A stretch of DNA of 64,000 nt from Vampirovibrio chlorellavorus (GCF_003149375.1 NZ_QFWH01000004.1:124001-188000), one strand, 5' to 3'; counted from the first letter of the stretch, positions 1 to 8,271 are shown. Notes: generated by a model not told the origin, from the sequence alone. Numbers and translations: made by a program.

Positions 1-1738
1 CCCAAGGGCCCACTGGTATTTCGGACAGCGCCTCAAAGGCCGCTATTAGCTCAGTTTGTTCGGTGTGGGCGTATAAGTCGGGATCGGGTATCGGGAAGTG
101 ATCCAGATCGCAGCGGGCGAATTGCAAAACGCCTTCCCCCAAGCTGCCCCGACCCAGGTAGGCCAACAGGGAACAGCATATCGTGCTATTCAGCAGCGCG
201 GCGATGAAGGCAGGGAGATGCCGGGCGGGCTTGTGCAGGGTCAGGCCGTAGAAGGTCTGATCCTCGATGAACGCGCCCTGGCACAGGGCAAAAAAGAAGC
301 GCTGATCCACAAAGCGATTGCACAGAATATGGGCGGTGGGCAGGGGTTTTTGCACATACCAGGCGGGCTGGTTGTATCGAACGGATTTGACCTGCGGCCA
401 AGGGACGGGCTGATTGCGTTTTTGACGGGGCGTTGCGCTTTGTTGCTCGCCCCACAGAACGTAGGCTAGAGCGCCCTGTTTGTCCATTCGCTCCAATTCC
501 ACCTTGCGGTAGGGGCAGCAAAATAAAAACTCCTTGAGATCCTCGGAACGCACCATTAGGCCCTTCAATTTTTTGCTGGAGCGCATGACCGGGATCAGGA
601 ACTCCGGTTCAATGCGCCATTGCGCCGCCTGTGCGTGGGAGAGGTAGAAGAATTGGTTAATGCCGGTTTTTAAGGGGTAGCGAATGGTGCCCACAGCGCT
701 CAGCGGCTTCCATCGCTGATATTGCTGGTAAAGGGCCAGCAATGCTTGGGGACCCCTGAGGTACAGGTTACAGTGAATGGATTGCGGCCAGGGCTGGCTA
801 TTGCTGATGGCTTGCCGGTTTACGCCCTCCTGCACGGTTTCTGACTCAGCTGCCTGCCCACAAAGGGCTTGTACCTGGGTGGCCAAGGCCTGCCAATAGT
901 CAGGCTGATTGGTGGAGGGCAACAATTGGCGCAAAGGCCGGTATAACCGAAGCCACTGACATTCCGGGACGTTGTCGGCATTGTTGCCGGGCTTTTCTTT
1001 TTTTTGCAGAATGACGATGACGGGGTGGATGGCCGCGTCCGGGAACCAGCGTTCACAGGCGGATTCAACCAGATACAGCCAATCAAAATGGTGCCACAGG
1101 AAATGGCGGAAATACTGCCCGAAGACCGAGTCCAGCCAGCTGTTGCTGACCACAAAGGCCAGCGTGCCCCGGGGTTTGAGCAGCCCGCAAGCGTGAATAA
1201 AGAACCATTGGTATAAATCCGCTTTTTGAGAGAATAATTTGTCCTGCTGGGGAAATTCCCTTAAATAAGCCTCAAATAAGCGTCGGTAATAAATTAACCG
1301 GTTCTTTTTGTCCTCTTGGGTTCCGCTCTTGTCTATTTCCGGGCGAATATAAGGTGGATTGCCAATGATTAAATCAAAATTTCCCAGGGTTTGCGGTGTC
1401 AAAGCCAAAAAATTGCCCGGCCGCAAGTCCAGTGTGACAGAGGGTAGCTTATGCACAGCAAGCTGGCTTTTTGCTATTTCCAGCGCTGCCGGGTTTTGCT
1501 CAATGCCCACGAGTTGTACATGGGGTGTATTCAAGCCCCGGGCTTGGGCAGCGGCTCGCTCTAAAAAAATGCCAGCACCGCAAGCGGGCTCTAGCAAGCG
1601 GGACGGGGAGGCCTGTTGCGTGGCCAGGGCCAGCATGAAATCGCATAAAGCGGAGGGTGTGTAGAACTCTCCTTGCGAAAGCCGAGCCTGCCTGTTTGTC
1701 AGGGTTGTTGTTATTTCTGATTTAACGGGCGGTTCCAA
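1..1738 (-). CDS. N6-adenine DNA methyltransferase (Eco57I/TaqI-like), 3' end outside window
   Basis: Reading the minus strand from 1738 downwards gives about 579 uninterrupted residues that run off the window start, so the C-terminus is missing. Near residue 45 is the SAM-binding motif I, LLEPACGAGIF, preceded by GEFYTPSALCDFM. Near residue 120 is the catalytic motif IV, DLIIGNPPYIRPE, typical of gamma-class amino-methyltransferases that make N6-methyladenine. The later half (AQWRIEPEFLIPVMRSSKKL and onward) resembles the TaqI-type C-terminal target-recognition domain. There is no ATG at the N-terminus. The best start is TTG at 1738, with GAGGGG about 5 bases upstream. No N-terminal nuclease domain is seen, so this may be a stand-alone methylase or the M subunit of a type II system whose nuclease lies outside the window. 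Family assignment is firm; role in restriction or regulation is unknown. Confidence 0.88.
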   Translation of the reverse strand, partial: MEPPVKSEITTTLTNRQARLSQGEFYTPSALCDFMLALATQQASPSRLLEPACGAGIFLERAAAQARGLNTPHVQLVGIEQNPAALEIAKSQLAVHKLPSVTLDLRPGNFLALTPQTLGNFDLIIGNPPYIRPEIDKSGTQEDKKNRLIYYRRLFEAYLREFPQQDKLFSQKADLYQWFFIHACGLLKPRGTLAFVVSNSWLDSVFGQYFRHFLWHHFDWLYLVESACERWFPDAAIHPVIVILQKKEKPGNNADNVPECQWLRLYRPLRQLLPSTNQPDYWQALATQVQALCGQAAESETVQEGVNRQAISNSQPWPQSIHCNLYLRGPQALLALYQQYQRWKPLSAVGTIRYPLKTGINQFFYLSHAQAAQWRIEPEFLIPVMRSSKKLKGLMVRSEDLKEFLFCCPYRKVELERMDKQGALAYVLWGEQQSATPRQKRNQPVPWPQVKSVRYNQPAWYVQKPLPTAHILCNRFVDQRFFFALCQGAFIEDQTFYGLTLHKPARHLPAFIAALLNSTICCSLLAYLGRGSLGEGVLQFARCDLDHFPIPDPDLYAHTEQTELIAAFEALSEIPVGPW

Positions 1739-1855
1739 TAAAGCCCCTCTTTTATCACTGAATTGCTGTGGATGACTACCAACGCTGTGGAAGATGCCTC
1801 TCTTTCTCTATTGTAGTGGAAGCGGTTCCTGTACGGGGATTGTGAGCGCGTATGC

Positions 1856-1887
1856 AAAAAATCCGCCCTGAAAAAGACGGATTTTTT
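1856..1887 (-). terminator. Rho-independent terminator after the AT-hook gene
   Basis: AAAAAATCCG at 1856-1865 pairs perfectly with CGGATTTTTT at 1878-1887 around a 12-base loop. It lies 21 bases past the stop of the minus-strand AT-hook gene and the A/T arms supply a U tract in either direction, so it may be bidirectional. Confidence 0.8.
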
Positions 1888-1908
1888 ACAAGCCTGAATT
1901 TTGAAAGA

Positions 1909-2400
1909 TCAGGCGTTATACAGTTTGACCGGACGAGGGCCATTGCCGGGCCGCTCTGTGACTGAAATATCGCTGAAGGTGCTGTTCATTTGCTTTAGCA
2001 CGGAGGTAATCACTGACTGCTTGTTGATTTCGGGCTCTTTTTTGGACAACACATCATAAATGTCATTGGCCGTAAAAGAACCACTTTTATTCAGGTATCC
2101 GCGAATGGCGTCCTGAATTTTGGCGGTCAGGGTGTTACTTTTATCCCGCTTGGGTTTGACCAGGGCCAGCTTTTTAGCGCCAGGAGCCTTGGGTTTGGGC
2201 CCGCGCTTCTTGGGTGTTTTTTCTGTGACAGCCTGTTTAATCAGGGTTTGACCCGGCTTTCTCCCTCTCTTTTTAGGCTGGATGATCTCGGGCTCACTCT
2301 GTAAACCCGTTTTACTCCGGCTGCTGGTTTTTTGCTCTTCCAGGCTAAAGGCGCGATAAAACGCCTTTAATTCATCAAGCGTGTCAAATGTAATTGGCAT
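1909..2400 (-). CDS. AT-hook DNA-binding protein of unknown role
   Basis: This encodes 163 residues. Two basic clusters, KKRGRKPGQ (about residues 43-51) and KKRGPKPKAP (about 64-73), match the AT-hook core (RGRKP/RGPKP), which binds the minor groove of AT-rich DNA. The N-terminal 30 residues are acidic and the Lys-rich linker leads to a C-terminal region (about 90-163) that reads like a small helical, possibly winged-helix, fold. The start ATG at 2400 has GGGAC about 8 bases upstream. The gene is monocistronic, with a terminator after it and a 364-base upstream region holding a promoter-like element and a palindrome. It could be a nucleoid-associated protein or a transcription regulator; I do not recognise a named family. 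Confidence 0.75.
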   Translation of the reverse strand: MPITFDTLDELKAFYRAFSLEEQKTSSRSKTGLQSEPEIIQPKKRGRKPGQTLIKQAVTEKTPKKRGPKPKAPGAKKLALVKPKRDKSNTLTAKIQDAIRGYLNKSGSFTANDIYDVLSKKEPEINKQSVITSVLKQMNSTFSDISVTERPGNGPRPVKLYNA

Positions 2401-2478
2401 ACTAGGTCCCTATCTAACATTTGGTTTAAAAGTCATTACGCAAAAAATAGGATAGAAAGCGTGGTTGAGAAAAGGAAA

Positions 2479-2527
2479 ATATATCGTCTGATATATTAAG
2501 TAAATCATTAATTAAAAATTAGGTCAA
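2479..2527 (-). promoter_or_regulatory. Putative promoter and palindromic operator of the AT-hook gene
   Basis: On the minus strand TTGACC (2522-2527) resembles a -35 box, with TTTACT 17 bases downstream as a weak -10. Just beyond it is a perfect inverted repeat, ATATATC-GTCT-GATATAT (2479-2496), which would sit around the transcription start. An AT-rich palindrome placed upstream of an AT-hook protein gene suggests autoregulation; this is inference. The rest of 2401-2764 is AT-rich with no gene apparent. Confidence 0.4.
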
Positions 2528-2687
2528 CTCTTTTCTCTGTGTCAGTGGGCGTGCTATTTTTTACGCTGGGTTGAGTGCGACTGGTTGACTGTAACTAACT
2601 GTTGTTCGTTTGCCGTCAAAAGTTTACAGTTAAGAATTGGATTGCGCAGTGGGTTTAGCCGCTACTTTATTTTAAGTGGCGAATCAT

Positions 2688-2738
2688 GAAAAAAAATAAC
2701 CCAAAAGCGGCAAATTTGCTCGACACTTGGGTTATTTT
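2688..2738 (-). terminator. Terminator of the rpsF-ssb-rpsR operon
   Basis: AAATAACCCAA (2694-2704) pairs with TTGGGTTATTT (2727-2737), and the minus strand continues into a run of T residues from the A tract at 2689-2696. It begins 27 bases past the rpsR stop codon. Confidence 0.75.
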
Positions 2739-2764
2739 AAATCAAAGTATAAAAAAATTAAAAG

Positions 2765-2989
2765 TTAGCCTTCCATAATGTATGGAATCAGCGCTACCTG
2801 GCGAGATAATTTGATGGCGCTGGCCAGGTTGCGTTGATGATAAGCGCAGGTTCCGGTAATGCGACGGGGAAGAATTTTTCCACGGTCAGTCAGGTAACGA
2901 CGCAGCTTTTGAGCATCTTTAAAGTCAATTAAAATTACTTTGTCTGCGCAGAAATTGCAGACTTTCTTCTTCCGGGGATCGGGCTTCAT
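2765..2989 (-). CDS. rpsR: 30S ribosomal protein S18
   Basis: The 74-residue product has the S18 signature: [20 protein letters not shown] near the N-terminus, then [20 protein letters not shown] and the basic [14 protein letters not shown] segment. S18 binds the small-subunit platform next to S6 and S11. It is the last gene of an rpsF-ssb-rpsR operon, 53 bases after ssb, and is followed by a terminator. The Cys pair CNFC and a further Cys are of the type seen in zinc-binding S18 forms. The length is normal for the family. Confidence 0.97.
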   Translation of the reverse strand: MKPDPRKKKVCNFCADKVILIDFKDAQKLRRYLTDRGKILPRRITGTCAYHQRNLASAIKLSRQVALIPYIMEG

Positions 2990-3042
2990 GGAATACGTTT
3001 ATCCTTCCTTACTTCGTGTGGGGCAAATGAATGGTGTTTAAC

Positions 3043-3531
3043 CTAAAACGGAATGTCATCTTCCGTCAAGAGATCTTCCGAGCTGAAGTGATTGCTGGAA
3101 CCACTGACCGGAGCAGCAGCGCTGTAAGCCGGTTGCTGGGCGTTTCTGGACGCACCGGCCTCATAAGAACCACCGCCGCCTTCACCAGCAGCAGGAATAA
3201 TGGCTTCCGGTTTGCCAGGCAGTTTGTCCACAGTGCTGGCTTCCACTTCAAACAGTTTTTTCTGGACGCCTTCCTGGGTCTGGAAACTGTTCATAATCAG
3301 TTTGCCATCCACCAGAATCGAGTCTCCCTTTTGCAAAACCGTGACCGCTTCGGCCAGATTCCGCCAGCAGGTAACCTTCACCAGAAAGGGCTCACTCGTC
3401 ACAGCCTTTGCCCCTATGGCCGGATTTTCAACCTGAATGTTGAAACTGGTTACCGCAATATTATTGGGCGTAAACCGTTTTTCCGGTTCACTGACCAATG
3501 TGCCTGATAAGGTCGCTTTCGCAAAACTCAC
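3043..3531 (-). CDS. ssb: Single-stranded DNA-binding protein
   Basis: The product is 162 residues. The N-terminal OB fold (about 1-105) starts MSFAKATLSGTLVSEPEKRF and contains VKVTCWRNLAEAV. A flexible Gly/Ser/Ala-rich linker follows, and the acidic tail ends LTEDDIPF, the conserved SSB C-terminal peptide that docks replication and repair partners such as RecO, PriA and exonuclease I. It lies between rpsF and rpsR, the usual bacterial arrangement, so it is probably co-transcribed with both. Nothing is unusual in length or motifs. Confidence 0.96.
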   Translation of the reverse strand: MSFAKATLSGTLVSEPEKRFTPNNIAVTSFNIQVENPAIGAKAVTSEPFLVKVTCWRNLAEAVTVLQKGDSILVDGKLIMNSFQTQEGVQKKLFEVEASTVDKLPGKPEAIIPAAGEGGGGSYEAGASRNAQQPAYSAAAPVSGSSNHFSSEDLLTEDDIPF

Positions 3532-3572
3532 AATTGGGCGTCCTTCTTTTCCCTGTTAATACGGTTGATACT

Positions 3573-3983
3573 CTAGTCAGCCGAACGAGGAGCTACGGGA
3601 CGACGAAACTCACGCTCGCCGCGCTCACCGCGTTGTTCCGGGCGATCCCGATCCTGAGGGCGTTCACGTCCGTAGATGCTGGCATCGGTAATATCCACAT
3701 TGCTGCGGTTGACCAGGGTTAAACGCAAAATATCCTCGTTCAACTGGCAGGTGCGCTTGAGCGACAGCACGGAGGCTGGGTCCAGCTTCAGCAAATAGGT
3801 GGTGATAAAACCATCTTTGAACTTGTTGATTTCATAAGCCAAACGCTTACGGCCCAATTTGTCCTTTTTGACGACTTTGCCATTCAGGCTTTCAACGGCG
3901 TCTTCAATGACTTTCAAGACGTTGTCGGAGTTGTCAACGTCCAGGATGGGCTTGAGAATGACGAACGCTTCATAAGTGTTCAT
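3573..3983 (-). CDS. rpsF: 30S ribosomal protein S6
   Basis: The 136-residue product begins MNTYEAFVILKPILD, the S6 N-terminus, and contains KLGRKRLAYEINKFKDG. S6 pairs with S18 on the platform of the 30S subunit. The reading frame is open 26 codons further upstream, but the ATG at 3983 is chosen because S6 proteins start at this point and GGAGG lies about 10 bases upstream. The last 30 residues are an unusually charged Arg/Asp/Glu/Pro extension (for example RERPQDRDRPEQRGERGERE), longer than in short S6 proteins and probably disordered. It is the first gene of the rpsF-ssb-rpsR operon. Confidence 0.95.
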   Translation of the reverse strand: MNTYEAFVILKPILDVDNSDNVLKVIEDAVESLNGKVVKKDKLGRKRLAYEINKFKDGFITTYLLKLDPASVLSLKRTCQLNEDILRLTLVNRSNVDITDASIYGRERPQDRDRPEQRGERGEREFRRPVAPRSAD

Positions 3984-4316
3984 TGGTAAGAAAAAACCTC
4001 CGGGTCTGATACATCTCCACTGGAAGAAAAGAGTGAGGGAGAATACATATTGGTTTAACAAGCTAACACAAGGGAAATCAAATTTGAATAGTGAGCATAA
4101 AACACTCAGGAAGTCATATCAAAAGTACAAACCGTCTCACGGCCCCCAACGGGTGGATGGTGATTCAGGACGCATGGCCACCGGAGGCTTTGGATGGCGT
4201 ACAATAAAACAGCGGAGACGGTAGTTCGTCGGTTCAGGTGTTCTGCTTGGCTCCACTGTTTTTACGTGCTTATTGCGGATTTAGCCGGAACGTTGTCCCA
4301 GGTGCGACTGATTATA
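3984..4316. other. Intergenic region between rpsF and the metzincin-like gene
   Basis: This 333-base divergent spacer must hold the promoters of both neighbours. The plus-strand frame of the metzincin-like gene is open from 4194, but that part lacks a signal peptide or family resemblance. A TATAAT hexamer at 4313-4318 overlaps the chosen ATG and so cannot serve that start as a -10 box. No RNA gene is apparent. Confidence 0.4.
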
Positions 4317-5594
4317 ATGAACATTCGAAACCGGATTTTGAAGGGTCTTAGGGGCTTTTGCCCCGGGTTGTCGCTCTTTTGCCTGATGGTTCTGGCTGGA
4401 ATGGCCTCCGCAACGGTTTGGGCTCAGCCCGTCAGTTCTTCCGGGCCGCCAAGAATGGCCCCTTTGCCGATTCATGAGGTGGAAAACCAGCTTTATGGGC
4501 ATACTTACATGAGCCAGCCCACCGTTGAACGGTTGAGCCGGATTGAGCGAACCCTGTTTGGAACCACCCAGCGGGGAAATATGGAGACCCGGATGTGGGC
4601 CATTGACGCCCGGGTACAGCAGAAAAAAGCGCAACAGGCCCTGGTGGCACAGGGCCCCTTGCTGGATTACCTGGAGTCCAAGCTGTTTCAGCGCACTTAC
4701 CCCGAGTTGGCCATGGCAGACCGGCTTCGGCGTCTGGAGGTTCAGGTCTTTGGGCATGCCTTCGAGAATTATCCCTTGCCTGTTCGGATGAAAAAGCTGA
4801 CTTACGCCATGCCGCTGGTGGCCAAGGAGATTCGACTTACCCAGGGTGGCCCGGAGGGGGATGTGGTGGTGGCCAGCACCCGCCGCAAGTCCAGAGTGGT
4901 TCCCCGAACATCGCAAAAGGTGGAGCTGGTCCAGTTGGACGCCACTTCGCCGGTTTCGTTTTCCAGCCCCATGGACCCTGCAGAGAATCTCAGCGTGGGG
5001 GATTATAGCCAGTCCATTTACCGGGATGGCCGCGGTTCTGCCTTGCGATGGGACAAGTTGCCCATTCAGATATACGTCAAAGGGAGCCCGGCTGAGGTTA
5101 GTGTAACCAATCAAGTTGTGCAGGCCTGGCAGCGATCGCTCTCCCTGCAAATGGTCAATAATTCTGCCGCCGCCGATGTGGTGGTGACCTGGGACAAAGG
5201 GACGTGGGCCCAAAACACCACGGGGTTACTCACCAGGCCTGTGGTACAGCTGGATCAACAGCGTGCCATTCGCACGGTGATCCTGATCAACCTGTTTCCG
5301 TTTGCTGGGCAGCCACCTGCGGTTCAACGCCGGGCCCTGAGCCACCAGCTGGGTCACGCCATGGGCTTATGGGGGCATAGCGAAGACCCGGACGATGTGA
5401 TGTATCCGGCTTTCTCTCAGGAGTTGAATGACTTTCCCAGTAAATGGGCCTGGCGATCGGCACCCAACAAGATCCAACCCATTCCGCCGATGGAGGGACA
5501 GGAGGCTTATGCGCCGTCTCAGCGGGATATTAACACTCTGATTAAGATTTACGCCCAGCCTGCCAACAGTTTGAGCGATTACAGCCCTTATTAA
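4317..5594 (+). CDS. Secreted metzincin-like protein with altered active site
   Basis: From ATG 4317 the product is 425 residues with a clear signal peptide (about 1-36: basic start, hydrophobic LSLFCLMVLAGMA, cleavage near VWAQP). Residues about 45-160 hold two related units of the type LYGHTY...RLSRIERTLFG and LFQRTY...RLRRLEVQVFG, a repeat style I associate with secreted cyanobacterial and melainabacterial proteins. The C-terminal third resembles a matrixin/metzincin zinc protease: HQLGHAMGLWGH followed by DDVMYP, the Met-turn. The family motif is HExxHxxGxxH; here the catalytic Glu is Gln (codon CAG), although all three zinc-binding His are kept. It may therefore be a non-catalytic zinc protein. 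The frame is open to 4194, but 4317 is preferred because of the signal peptide. Confidence 0.8.
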   Translation: MNIRNRILKGLRGFCPGLSLFCLMVLAGMASATVWAQPVSSSGPPRMAPLPIHEVENQLYGHTYMSQPTVERLSRIERTLFGTTQRGNMETRMWAIDARVQQKKAQQALVAQGPLLDYLESKLFQRTYPELAMADRLRRLEVQVFGHAFENYPLPVRMKKLTYAMPLVAKEIRLTQGGPEGDVVVASTRRKSRVVPRTSQKVELVQLDATSPVSFSSPMDPAENLSVGDYSQSIYRDGRGSALRWDKLPIQIYVKGSPAEVSVTNQVVQAWQRSLSLQMVNNSAAADVVVTWDKGTWAQNTTGLLTRPVVQLDQQRAIRTVILINLFPFAGQPPAVQRRALSHQLGHAMGLWGHSEDPDDVMYPAFSQELNDFPSKWAWRSAPNKIQPIPPMEGQEAYAPSQRDINTLIKIYAQPANSLSDYSPY

Positions 5595-5618
5595 ACGCCG
5601 GTAAGAATCCCTTTAAAC

Positions 5619-5645
5619 ACCGGAGCCCTGAGGACTCCGGTTTGA
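5619..5645. terminator. Hairpin between convergent genes
   Basis: ACCGGAG (5619-5625) pairs with CTCCGGT (5635-5641) around a 9-base loop, followed by TTT on the plus strand. It sits between the converging ends of the metzincin-like gene and pckA and may end both transcripts. The T tract is short. Confidence 0.5.
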
Positions 5646-5679
5646 CGGTTTGTAGTGGTTTGCCCAGAAAGCGCCTGGC

Positions 5680-7263
5680 CTACTGGATGGTGGCGGGCAC
5701 TCTGGGGCCAGCGCTCACCAAATGCTCCACGCCGTGGAATTTTTTGAAGTTTTCCACAAACATGTGGGCCAGCTTGGCGGCTGTCTGGTCATAGGCGGTT
5801 TTATCCGCCCATTGCCCACGGGCGTCCAGCACTTCGGCAGGTACACCCGGACAAGCCTTGGGCACCAGCACGTTGAAAACGGGATGGATTTCAAAGGTCT
5901 GCTGATCCAGACTACCGTTGAGGGCGGCGGTGACCATGGCCCGGGTGTGGGGGATGCTGACCCGCTTACCCAGGCCGTAAGGTCCGCCTTGCCAGCCGGT
6001 GTTAATCAGGTATACGCTGACCTGGTGCTGACGAATCCGCTCGGTCAGCATTTGAGCGTAGACGGCAGCCGGACGTGGCATAAAGGGCGCCCCGAAACAG
6101 GTGGAAAACGCCGCCACCGGCTCGGTGATGCCTTGTTCAGTGCCAGCCACTTTACTTGTGTAGCCGCTAATAAAATGGTATTGGGCCTGTTCTTCGGTGA
6201 GTTTGGAAACCGCCGGTAGAACGCCAAAGGCATCGGCGGTCAGGAAAATAATGGCGCTGGGGTGCCCGGCCACGCCTTTGGGATCGGCATTGTGGATAAA
6301 ATCAATGGGGTAGGCCACCCGGCTGTTTTCGGTGTATCGGGCATCGTCGTACTCGAACTGGCGGGTGTTGGCGTCAAGCACGATATTTTCAGTGATGGCC
6401 CCAAAGCGGATGGCGTCCCAGATCTCCGGCTCATTCTCTCTGGAGAGGCGAATGGTCTTGGCATAGCAGCCGCCCTCAAAATTGAACAGGCCCTTGTCAG
6501 ACCAGCCATGCTCGTCGTCCCCAATCAGGGTGCGTTCCGGGTCGGCGGAGAGGGTGGTTTTGCCCGTGCCGGACAGGCCAAAGAAGATGGCGGATTTACC
6601 GTCGTTGCCCACATTGACCGAGCAGTGCATGGGGAACACCTGCCGTTCCGGCATCAGGTAGTTCATCACGCTGAAAATGGATTTTTTCATTTCCCCGGCG
6701 TAGCGGGTACCGGCAATCAGCACCATCTTTTTTTCAAAGTTCACCAGAATGACCGCCTCGGAGTGGGTGCCTTCCGTAGCCGGGTCCAGCTCCAGCAAGG
6801 GGGCGCAAATCACGGTGAACTCCGGGGCAAAGCCTTCCAGTTGGCTGGGTTCAGGGCGCACGAACATTTGATGCACAAACAGGTTGTGAGAAGCCAACTC
6901 GTTGATAAAGCGGACTTTCAAGGCGTAATGGGGGTCAGCCCCGGCCAGCCCATCAAAGATAAACACGTTTTTGTCGCTGAAATAGGCCTGCATTTTTTTC
7001 AGCACGTTGTCAAAGACTTGGGGGGATGTGGAGACGTTCACTTTGCCCCAGTCGATTTCGTTGTGGATATCGGGGGTGTCCACAATAAAGCGATCGTTGG
7101 GCGCCCTGCCGGTAAATTTGCCGGTGTTGACCGAGAGCGCCCCCGTTTCCGACAAGAGTCCTTCACCATTGGCCAGCGCCAGCTCCACCAGTTTACTGAC
7201 GGGCAGTTGATAAGCCTGACATCCTGTGGTTTGAATGCCTGTATAGCCAATGTAATCGGTCAT
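5680..7263 (-). CDS. pckA: Phosphoenolpyruvate carboxykinase (ATP)
   Basis: The 527-residue product makes PEP and CO2 from oxaloacetate and ATP in gluconeogenesis, in the cytosol. The ATP-type enzyme is recognised by the P-loop GLSGTGKTTLS (about residues 229-239), the metal-binding GDDEHGW just after it, the N-terminal TGKFTGRAPNDRFIV and the C-terminal half with NTGWQGGPYGLGKR. The frame is open 17 codons further upstream, but ATG 7263 has AGGAG about 8 bases before it and matches the usual start MTDYIG. Length is normal. Together with gpmI in this window it points to a working gluconeogenic/glycolytic trunk. Confidence 0.96.
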   Translation of the reverse strand: MTDYIGYTGIQTTGCQAYQLPVSKLVELALANGEGLLSETGALSVNTGKFTGRAPNDRFIVDTPDIHNEIDWGKVNVSTSPQVFDNVLKKMQAYFSDKNVFIFDGLAGADPHYALKVRFINELASHNLFVHQMFVRPEPSQLEGFAPEFTVICAPLLELDPATEGTHSEAVILVNFEKKMVLIAGTRYAGEMKKSIFSVMNYLMPERQVFPMHCSVNVGNDGKSAIFFGLSGTGKTTLSADPERTLIGDDEHGWSDKGLFNFEGGCYAKTIRLSRENEPEIWDAIRFGAITENIVLDANTRQFEYDDARYTENSRVAYPIDFIHNADPKGVAGHPSAIIFLTADAFGVLPAVSKLTEEQAQYHFISGYTSKVAGTEQGITEPVAAFSTCFGAPFMPRPAAVYAQMLTERIRQHQVSVYLINTGWQGGPYGLGKRVSIPHTRAMVTAALNGSLDQQTFEIHPVFNVLVPKACPGVPAEVLDARGQWADKTAYDQTAAKLAHMFVENFKKFHGVEHLVSAGPRVPATIQ

Positions 7264-7389
7264 GTGAGAACTCCTTTGAGCAAACCGTACCAGAGTTGAT
7301 ATTACCTTATACAAAACCGGAAACCAACTCTAACGTGCCCGTCAGGATTCTATTTAGCCCCGACCTTACGTGTTTTTCTTAAGGGCTCA

Positions 7390-7767
7390 CTAACCCGGTA
7401 TATTCAGCGTGGCCTCGTCCGCTTCTCGTTGGGACTGTATGGCTTTCAGGTTGGCTGTAAAAGCCCGACGCGCCAGGGTCAGGTTGATAGCCTCGGTGGC
7501 CGCGTCGGTTTGGGATGCCTCTTCTGGGCCTAGCACCATGGCGGCATTGGCCTCCACCACCATGCCCCGGACACCGCCCCGCCGCTCCGCGGTGGAATCA
7601 ACCCGATCCGGACGAAACCCCACTGTGCTGCTATTGGCTATATTGTTGGCCACCGCTTGTAGCCGCAAGTCGGCATCTCGTAGCCCACTGAGGCTGGTAT
7701 TGTAAGTGCCGCCGTAATTTCCACTGATGGCTGACAAATCCACATCTCCGGCTGAGTTCCCTAACAC
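7390..7767 (-). CDS. Orphan flagellar rod-domain protein (FlgC-like)
   Basis: The 125-residue product has the flagellar rod/hook N-terminal signature (LRLQAVANNIANSSTVGF, about residues 35-52) and the C-terminal helix EAINLTLARRAFTANLKAIQ that packs in rod, hook and basal-body proteins. It is shorter than typical FlgC (about 135-150 residues). The start is GTG at 7767, with GGGGGG about 6 bases upstream; no in-frame ATG is near. It stands alone, about 36 kb from the flagellar cluster at 43-54 kb, which has its own flgB and flgC. It may be a second rod component or a FlgC paralogue of changed function. Confidence 0.75.
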   Translation of the reverse strand: MLGNSAGDVDLSAISGNYGGTYNTSLSGLRDADLRLQAVANNIANSSTVGFRPDRVDSTAERRGGVRGMVVEANAAMVLGPEEASQTDAATEAINLTLARRAFTANLKAIQSQREADEATLNIPG

Positions 7768-7970
7768 CTTTATCCCCCCATGGTTCTGGTTTTAAACAGC
7801 GACTAGCTGGTTGTTAAGGATTCTTATTATTTCAGCTCAGGCTTTCTTTTTTAGCGTTATGGTTTTTTATCGTCAGGCTTTTAATTGCTCCGGGACGTGG
7901 CCTTTGGCTTGAAGCCGATGACTGGAAGGGGTAAAGTAGCTCTATAGTCGTAATATCGGGAGGTTGACTG

Positions 7971-8234
7971 ATGGATATTGAAGATCCACGCTGGGAAGAG
8001 TACGAAGCCCGCTTTCGGGCCTTGGCCGAAGCAGTGGGCGTGGCTAAAGGGCCACAGCCGGAACTGGCCTCCGCGGAGATGATGTTATTCCTGTACGGGG
8101 AAAACGGACTTGCTCCCGAACAGGAATTTGACATGCTGGCCAAACTGGAGGTCAAAGCCGCTGACTTGAAGGGCACCGAGATGCAAACAGCCTATTGGGA
8201 AGATATTGTGCTGTATTTGCCGGACCCCTCCTGA
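7971..8234 (+). CDS. Small acidic protein of unknown function
   Basis: The 87-residue product is acidic and predicted mostly helical, beginning MDIEDPRWEEYEARFRALAE and ending YWEDIVLYLPDPS. GGGAGG lies about 8 bases before the ATG, a strong ribosome site supporting translation. There is no signal peptide, membrane segment or known motif. It is divergent from the orphan FlgC-like gene and converges on the gene at 8272 with only 37 bases between them. I do not recognise the family. Confidence 0.65.
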   Translation: MDIEDPRWEEYEARFRALAEAVGVAKGPQPELASAEMMLFLYGENGLAPEQEFDMLAKLEVKAADLKGTEMQTAYWEDIVLYLPDPS

Positions 8235-8271
8235 GCGGACGGTGTTACACCCAGGGCTTGGGAAGGCTTGC

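Noticed and set aside
98-521. Open frames on both strands within the first 500 bases
   Set aside because: They are off-frame shadows of the long methyltransferase gene, whose correct minus-strand frame carries motifs I and IV and has no stop up to the window edge.
4281-5213. 310-codon minus-strand frame antisense to the metzincin-like gene
   Set aside because: Its product has no recognisable domain and a His/Gly/Gln-rich composition typical of antisense shadows; the plus strand has a signal peptide and the protease motif.
6262-7299. 345-codon plus-strand frame across pckA
   Set aside because: It is antisense to a clear PEP carboxykinase and lacks any family resemblance.
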